Assembly: GCA_030680175.1 (NCBI GenBank)
Contig: JAUXWO010000116.1
Location: forward strand, 1-47,580
DNA length: 47,580 nt
Reading direction: 5' to 3'
Origin: Vicinamibacterales bacterium
Lineage (GTDB): Bacteria > Acidobacteriota > Vicinamibacteria > Vicinamibacterales > UBA2999
The notes under the pieces were generated by a model. That model was not told the origin of the DNA and did not search any database. It saw only the letters and a program-made list of their open reading frames with translations. The position numbers and the translations under genes are program-made. Shown here one piece after another: positions 40,549-47,580 of this stretch; position 1 is the stretch's first letter; each line of letters starts with the position of its first letter.

Positions 40549-41508
40549 CTACCGGGCCCGCACCGCAAGCCCCTGCCGCTCCTGCTCCAGAAACCACTCA
40601 TAGGTCGAACGGATCCCGTCGCGGAGCGTGATCGTGTGCGTCCAGCCGAGGGCATGGAGGCGCGAGACGTCGAGCAGCTTCCGCGGGGTGCCGTCGGGCT
40701 TGGCCGCATCGAAGACGAGCTCGGCGTCCGGATGCACGGCCTCGCGCACCATCATCGCCAGTTCCGCGATCGACAGGTCCTCGCCGGTGCCCACGTTGAT
40801 GTGCGACGCCTCGTCGTAGCGCTGCATCAGGAAGTGACACGCGTCGGCGAGATCGTCAACGTGCAGGAACTCGCGCTTCGGACGACCGCTGCCCCACACC
40901 ACCACCTCGCGCGTCCCCCCCATCCTGGCATCGTGAAACTTGCGGATCAGCGCGGGCAGCACGTGCGAGCTCGTGAGATCGAAGTTGTCGTGCGGGCCGT
41001 ACAGGTTGGTCGGCATCGCCGAGATGAAGCGGCGGCCATACTGCGTGCGGTACGCCTGGCACAGCTTGATGCCGGCGATCTTCGCGACGGCGTAGGACTC
41101 GTTGGTCGGCTCGAGCGGGCCCGAGAGCAGCATGTCCTCGGTCATCGGCTGCGGGCACTCGCGCGGGTAGATGCAGGAACTGCCAAGGTAGAGCAGCTTC
41201 TGCACGTCGTAGAGGTGCGAGGCGTGCACCACGGTGGCGTGGATCATCATGTTGTCGTAGATGAACTCCGCCGGGCGCGTGGCGTTGGCCATGATGCCGC
41301 CGACGGTGCCGGCGACGAGGAACACGAACTCGGGGCGGTTGGCCTTGAACCAGTAGTTGACGGCCGCCTGATCGCGCAGGTCGAGCTGATCGCGCGTGGC
41401 GGTGAGGATGTGGCGGTAGCCGAGCGCCTCGAGCCGCCGCAGCACGGCCGACCCCACCAGCCCCGCGTGGCCGGCCACATAGATGCGCGACGCCGAGGTC
41501 ATCTCCAT
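40549..41508 (-). CDS. fcl: GDP-L-fucose synthase (GDP-4-keto-6-deoxy-mannose epimerase/reductase)
   Basis: A 319-residue extended short-chain dehydrogenase. The NADP-binding motif GHAGLVGSA lies near the N-terminus, followed by the family-specific GSSCIYP (catalytic Ser and Cys), NESYAVAKIAG (catalytic Tyr and Lys), PTNLYGPHDNF (His acid) and KREFLHVDDLADA. It turns GDP-4-keto-6-deoxy-D-mannose into GDP-L-fucose for surface polysaccharide. The partner gmd is not in the window. Starts at 41508 and 41502 are equally good; the upstream ATG 41523 is less likely. Its closeness to the nusG-like polysaccharide-type antiterminator is suggestive but they are not in one operon. Confidence 0.93.
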   Translation of the reverse strand: MEMTSASRIYVAGHAGLVGSAVLRRLEALGYRHILTATRDQLDLRDQAAVNYWFKANRPEFVFLVAGTVGGIMANATRPAEFIYDNMMIHATVVHASHLYDVQKLLYLGSSCIYPRECPQPMTEDMLLSGPLEPTNESYAVAKIAGIKLCQAYRTQYGRRFISAMPTNLYGPHDNFDLTSSHVLPALIRKFHDARMGGTREVVVWGSGRPKREFLHVDDLADACHFLMQRYDEASHINVGTGEDLSIAELAMMVREAVHPDAELVFDAAKPDGTPRKLLDVSRLHALGWTHTITLRDGIRSTYEWFLEQERQGLAVRAR

Positions 41509-41702
41509 AGGGGGAGGATACAACGGGGCCTCGGGTCTCCGCGGTGGGCCAGAAGCGTCGCTAAAGTCATATCGAAATCTGCCGATTACCTTGGCTTGAG
41601 GTGCGACTCAGACCAGGCGAGATCTGGTAAAAGCCTTGTAATTAGGTGTTTACTGGCCTGTTCACCCAGATTTCGCGGAGGTGGTTGCGCTGCTGCCTAA
41701 TT

Positions 41703-41735
41703 GTCGTTATTATGACTCGGTATGACAGTAACGAC
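41703..41735. promoter_or_regulatory. Operator-like repeats upstream of a small exported protein
   Basis: GTCGTTA (41703-41709) and TAACGAC (41729-41735) form an inverted repeat that encloses a direct repeat TATGAC-N4-TATGAC (41711-41716, 41721-41726; 10-bp period). It lies 19-51 bp before the ATG at 41754. Confidence 0.4.
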
Positions 41736-41753
41736 TCTAGCGTGGTCGCCGGT

Positions 41754-42227
41754 ATGAAGAACCTGACGTTCGGCATGCTGTTGATTGCCAGCCTGCTGGC
41801 CGGGGGCGTGGCGCCGGCCGAGGCTCAGGCGAAGCCCGAGGTCTGGCGGGTGGCGTTTGACGATTCGGGCGACGAGTTCCGCCGGGCGCTGCTTGGGACG
41901 CTGGAGCTTGCGGACGGGGTTCTGCGCTTCAGCTCCGACAACCGGACCGTGCGCTGGTCCATCGCGCTCGCGGACGTGAAGCAGGTGGGGCCGAGTGCGG
42001 GGTACGGCGAGGACGCGCGCGCCGTCCTCATCGAAAGCCTCTCGGGCGAACGGCTGTACGTGGCGCTGCTCGACAAGCACATGCTCTATGCGTCGCCGAA
42101 GAAGGCACTGAAGGTGATGGAGTCGACGCTCGGCCTGCCGTCCGTCCGCGCCGCCCGCGCGGCGACCGCGAACCGCCTGGCGAATGCCGCCGGCGACGGT
42201 CAGGGCGACAATAAGGGCGGTCAGTAG
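41754..42227 (+). CDS. Small exported protein of unknown function
   Basis: A 157-residue protein with a signal peptide (MKNLTFGMLLIASLLAGG..., cleavage near EAQA, about residue 24). The mature part (about 25-140) alternates strands and turns: VWRVAFDDSGDEFRR, GVLRFSSDNRTVRWSIALADVKQV, LYVALLDKHMLYASP; this could be a small PH-like or beta-barrel domain. The end is Asp/Gly/Gln-rich. No family is recognised. An open frame extends 108 bp upstream, but the signal peptide fixes the start at 41754. Its last 7 bp overlap the end of dusB on the other strand. Confidence 0.72.
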   Translation: MKNLTFGMLLIASLLAGGVAPAEAQAKPEVWRVAFDDSGDEFRRALLGTLELADGVLRFSSDNRTVRWSIALADVKQVGPSAGYGEDARAVLIESLSGERLYVALLDKHMLYASPKKALKVMESTLGLPSVRAARAATANRLANAAGDGQGDNKGGQ

Positions 42228-43273
42228 CGCAGGAAGAACGCCTCGACGAGCTCGCGCAGGTGCGGGATGGACTGCGCGCTGTTGATCGACACCCGCAGCT
42301 GCGCCCCGCCCTCCAGCCCCTTTGAATACCAGCCGCACAGCGCGCGCAGCTTGTTGATCACCCACTTCTGCCGGCCTACGGCCGGCTCTCGGCTGTCGGC
42401 TCCCAGCGGCCGGCTCTGGGCGTCCTTCCTCTCGAGGCTGTGGCGGAACCCGTCGGCCTCACCCTCGGCCTCGCCGAGCAGCAGGTCGATGTAGGCGAGC
42501 AGGAAGCGGCCGCGTTCCTCGAGCGACACACTCCGCGGCGCCCGGCCCTCGAGCAGGTCCTGGGCCTGCGCCAGGATCCACGGGTTGCGCAGCACGCCGC
42601 GGCCCACGAACACGCCGCTCACCCCCGCGCGCATGCGCTCGACGATCTGCTCGGGCTCCACGCAGTCGCCGGATCCGAACACCGGGATCGACAGCCGGCT
42701 CGCCACGTCCGCCACGAAGTCCCAGTCGGCGTGGCCGCCGTACGATTGCTTCGCGGTCCTGCCGTGGATCGTCACCGCCGACGCGCCGGCGTTCTCCACG
42801 CGCGCCGCCACCTCCGGCGCCGACAGATCCCCTTCGTCCCACCCCTTGCGCATCTTCACGGTGACCGGGATCTTCACCGCCTGCACCATCTCGCGGATGA
42901 TGCGCTCGGCATGCGCCGGGTCGCGCATCAGGCTGCACCCCGCGTTGTGCTTCGAGATCTTCGGCACCGGGCAGCCCATGTTCACGTCGACGATGTCGGC
43001 GCCCATGCCCTCGACGACGCGCGCGGCCTCCGCCATCGTCGCCGGATCGCCGCCGAAGATCTGGACCGAGACGGGCCGCTCCTCCTCGGTGTACTCCGCG
43101 TACTCGAGCGTGCGATCGATCCCGCGCACGATCCCCTCGCTGCTCACCATTTCGGTGACCACCAGCCCGCACCCGCCCTGCCGCTTCACCAGGCGGCGAA
43201 AGCCGGTATCCGTCATCCCCGCCATCGGCGAGACGACGAACGGCGACGCCAACGGGATGTTCGCGATCTTCAT
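42221..43273 (-). CDS. dusB: tRNA-dihydrouridine synthase DusB, with a repeat-derived insertion
   Basis: A 350-residue FMN enzyme that reduces specific uridines in the tRNA D-loop. Motifs: PMAGMTDTGFR near the start, VDVNMGCPVPK with the catalytic cysteine C101, HGRTAKQSYGG and the phosphate-binding GSGDC / VFVGRGVLRNPW. In the C-terminal helical domain, residues about 280-302 (RKDAQSRPLGADSREPAVG) interrupt a region that normally runs straight into KWVxKxLxWY. This 69-bp part (42368-42436) consists of GGCTCTCGGCTG-type repeats. ATG 43273 is chosen (TTG 43276 also possible); the gene starts 6 nt after the nusG-like stop, so the two are an operon. Confidence 0.93.
   Translation of the reverse strand: MKIANIPLASPFVVSPMAGMTDTGFRRLVKRQGGCGLVVTEMVSSEGIVRGIDRTLEYAEYTEEERPVSVQIFGGDPATMAEAARVVEGMGADIVDVNMGCPVPKISKHNAGCSLMRDPAHAERIIREMVQAVKIPVTVKMRKGWDEGDLSAPEVAARVENAGASAVTIHGRTAKQSYGGHADWDFVADVASRLSIPVFGSGDCVEPEQIVERMRAGVSGVFVGRGVLRNPWILAQAQDLLEGRAPRSVSLEERGRFLLAYIDLLLGEAEGEADGFRHSLERKDAQSRPLGADSREPAVGRQKWVINKLRALCGWYSKGLEGGAQLRVSINSAQSIPHLRELVEAFFLRY
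42368..42436. repeat. GGCTCTCGGCTG-type repeat inserted in dusB (copy F)
   Basis: GGCCGGCTCTCGGCTGTCGGCTCC and GGCCGGCTCTGGG are the same units as in the intergenic array at 43807-43896 and at 4842-4888. The insert is a multiple of three in length. Confidence 0.75.
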
Positions 43274-43279
43274 CAATGT

Positions 43280-43795
43280 CTAGTACGCCTTCACGTCCGC
43301 CGCATCGACCTCGACGCTCACGGCCTGGCCGATCAGGTTGACCGACAGCACGAGGCGCGCGTGCGCGCCCTTGCGGACCAGGCGGCCGACCACGCCCTTG
43401 AGCGGGCCGCTCTTCACTTCGACCATGTCGCCCTCCTTGATCATGGGGCACGGGTCGTAGCTGAGCTCGCTCTCGATGAGCTGACGGATGCTGTCGATCT
43501 CGATCTCGGGAATCGGCGACGGCGCGCCTTCGGCGCCGACGATGGCGACGACGCCGTCACATTTCAGGACGGGGAGCCGGTCCTGCGCATCGAAGCGCGC
43601 GAAGCAGTAGCCGGGAAACAGCGGCCACTCGATCTGCTTCTTGCGATCCTTCCACCGGCTCCACTTCTGGTAGGTGGGCAGGAACACGTCGACGTGCTTC
43701 CGCTCCAGCTGATCGCGGACGGCCTTCTCATGCCGCGACCGGATCCAGAGGGCATACCAGTGCACACCGACCGCGAGGGTGGGATCTTGGAGCAT
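43280..43795 (-). CDS. NusG-like transcription antiterminator (UpxY/RfaH type)
   Basis: A 171-residue protein. The NGN domain (about 10-105) begins WYALWIRSRHEKAV and contains RWKDRKKQIEWPLFPGYCFARFD; a KOW domain (about 118-170) has EGDMVEVKSGPLKGVVGRLV. The family binds elongating RNA polymerase to stop pausing and termination. Specialised versions of this form (UpxY, LoaP, RfaH) act on long polysaccharide or natural-product operons, but here the gene sits before dusB, so its target operon is elsewhere. It may alternatively be the general NusG; that would normally sit with secE and rplK, which are absent. No ribosome-binding site is evident. Confidence 0.85.
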   Translation of the reverse strand: MLQDPTLAVGVHWYALWIRSRHEKAVRDQLERKHVDVFLPTYQKWSRWKDRKKQIEWPLFPGYCFARFDAQDRLPVLKCDGVVAIVGAEGAPSPIPEIEIDSIRQLIESELSYDPCPMIKEGDMVEVKSGPLKGVVGRLVRKGAHARLVLSVNLIGQAVSVEVDAADVKAY

Positions 43796-43806
43796 GGAAC
43801 TTGACG

Positions 43807-43896
43807 CTCTCGGCTCTCAGCTGCCGGCTTTCAGCTATCAGCTGTCAGCAGGAAGCCGGGAGCTGAAAGCCGGAAGCTGACAGCTGCGAGCCGACG
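43807..43896. repeat. GGCTCTCAGCTGCCGGCTTTCAGCT repeat (D5)
   Basis: About 10 degenerate units of CGGCTTTCAGCT and the complementary AGCTGAAAGCCGG are arranged with a turn near 43850, so the array can form a hairpin. It fills the gap between surA-like and nusG-like genes and matches D4 and the dusB insert. Confidence 0.85.
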
Positions 43897-43910
43897 GCGC
43901 AGGCGCGCGC

Positions 43911-44969
43911 CTAGCGGGCGCCGGCGACTTCCCTGGCCTGCAGTTCGAGGCCCAGGTCGTAGGCCTTCTTGATCTCGTCGTTCTTCCACTCGATGATGGC
44001 CTGCCCGCGCAGGCGCGTCAGGTAGCGTACGAACTCGGCCTGGCGCTTGGTCTCGAACAGGCGCTGCGAGATCTCCTCCTTCGCGTCCTCGAAGGCCTTC
44101 ACGGTTTCCCCCTCGGACGACTCGAGCCGCAGGACGAGATAGCCGCGCGCGATGCGGAACACATCAGAGACGTCGCCCGGCTTCATGCCGTCGAGGGCCT
44201 TCTGGAGCGGTTCGGCCAGGTCGTTGCGGCTGAGTGGGCCGACGAGGCCGCCGTTGGCCTTGCTCGGCGCATCCGACAGGTCCGCGGCCAGACGCGCGAA
44301 CGGCTCGCCGGCCAGCGCGCGCGTCCGTGCCCCCTCCGCCTTCGCCTTCGCGTCATCGTCGGCGCCTACGTTGATGCCTTCGGCCGTCGTCGGCACGCTG
44401 ACGAGGATCTCGCGGAGCGTGATCTGCGGCGGCGTGGTGAACGACACGCGGTTTTCCTTCCAGTAGGCGCGCGCTTCCTCGTCGGTGACACCGATGCGGC
44501 CGAGCACTTCCGCCTGCTGCACGCGCGTGATCAGCATCTGGCGTTCGAGCTGCCGGCGCAGGTCGTCCATCGACAGGCCTTCCTGGTTCAGCGCGGCCTG
44601 GAACTCCTCTTCGCTCTCGAGCTTGTTCTCCTTGCGGATGTTCTCGATGATGCTCGCGAACTGGTCGTTGCTCAGCGTGTAGCCGAGCTCGCGTCCGCGC
44701 TGCACGAGGATGAGCTCGTCGACGGCATCGACGATCACCTCCGGCGTCACGTCGGCGACGGCGCGCGCCAGCTCGGCGCTGTCGGGCCTGAGGCTCTGCG
44801 CGTCGGGCCGCTGCCGCAAGGCCGCGATCTGGCGCCCTTCGAGGTCGGTCTTGGTGATGATGTCGCCGTTGACCTTCACCAGGATCTGCTCGAGGATCTG
44901 CGCCTCTGGCGCGGCCACGAACAGCAGGAACGCCGCGATTGCCGCAAGGCTGGACAGGTTGGTCTTCAT
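43911..44969 (-). CDS. surA: SurA/PpiD-like periplasmic peptidyl-prolyl isomerase chaperone
   Basis: A 352-residue protein with a signal peptide (LAAIAAFLLFVAAPEAQ, cut near 24), a SurA_N helical chaperone domain (about 25-165: ILVKVNGDIITKTDLEGR, ELILVQRGRELGY) and a parvulin domain (about 175-290: PPQITLREILVSVPT, FARLAADLSDAPSKANGGLVGPLSR, GDVSDVFRIARGYLVLRLES). It helps outer-membrane proteins fold in the periplasm. It starts 14 nt after the mfd stop, so mfd-surA is one transcription unit. A GAGAG site and a TAGACT box 11 bases upstream are present. One parvulin domain rather than two separates it from E. coli SurA. Confidence 0.88.
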   Translation of the reverse strand: MKTNLSSLAAIAAFLLFVAAPEAQILEQILVKVNGDIITKTDLEGRQIAALRQRPDAQSLRPDSAELARAVADVTPEVIVDAVDELILVQRGRELGYTLSNDQFASIIENIRKENKLESEEEFQAALNQEGLSMDDLRRQLERQMLITRVQQAEVLGRIGVTDEEARAYWKENRVSFTTPPQITLREILVSVPTTAEGINVGADDDAKAKAEGARTRALAGEPFARLAADLSDAPSKANGGLVGPLSRNDLAEPLQKALDGMKPGDVSDVFRIARGYLVLRLESSEGETVKAFEDAKEEISQRLFETKRQAEFVRYLTRLRGQAIIEWKNDEIKKAYDLGLELQAREVAGAR

Positions 44970-44983
44970 CTGAATCTCTCAGT

Positions 44984-47580
<2,597 letters not shown>

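Overview
The window is one contiguous piece of a GC-rich bacterial chromosome. Gene content suggests an acidobacterium, probably of the Vicinamibacteria type: a PQQ dehydrogenase, large exported S9 and M1 peptidases, GAF/SpoIIE-type phosphatases, and intergenic repeats reading KHEGHEGHE. This placement is inferred from gene style only; no rRNA or other phylogenetic marker is present. No tRNA, rRNA, CRISPR array, prophage or transposase gene was seen.

Layout. 0.2-18.2 kb is mainly plus strand: a GT-C-like membrane protein, an alpha-oxoamine synthase (kbl-like), a membrane SpoIIE-type phosphatase, an exported M1 metallopeptidase, a small membrane protein, nuoG, ccdA, a GAF-domain membrane protein, (minus) a PDZ protein, glnA, a PQQ dehydrogenase and a solitary atpB. 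18.4-26.5 kb is a long minus-strand run: lrp/asnC - eamA - yhaM - fabZ-like - S9 peptidase - GAF-GAF-SpoIIE phosphatase - class A beta-lactamase-like serine hydrolase. 26.8-33.1 kb is a signalling district: a GGDEF cyclase, a hybrid histidine kinase, a sigma-28-like factor, a DHp-only mini-kinase, a tiny HTH protein and an NtrC-type sigma-54 activator. 33.2-43 kb is accessory: a PWKPKG-repeat protein, a methyltransferase-carbamoyltransferase-HAD cassette, a chimeric OMP/VapC relic, two tandem paralogous membrane proteins, GDP-fucose synthase and a small exported protein. 42.2-47.6 kb is housekeeping on the minus strand: mfd (cut by the window edge) - surA-like, then nusG-like - dusB.

The most distinctive features are not single genes. 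(1) A 101-bp palindromic element (family B) occurs four times full length, each time 0-3 nt from the TAG stop codon of a gene; a fifth, deleted copy lies elsewhere. (2) Six start codons sit exactly 6 nt after a TANNNT -10 box, pointing to leaderless transcripts. (3) About 140-bp KHEGHE palindromes (family A) lie 6-24 nt after four plus-strand genes. (4) Short tandem repeats of several families fill intergenic gaps, sometimes supply stop codons, and also appear in frame inside conserved enzymes (dusB, carbamoyltransferase). (5) The signalling district combines an orphan phospho-acceptor domain, a mini HTH protein, a sigma-54 activator with a perfect TTGACGCGTCAA palindrome at its start codon, and a sigma-54-like -24/-12 site before the sigma-28 gene. 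This is a candidate phosphorelay and sigma cascade.
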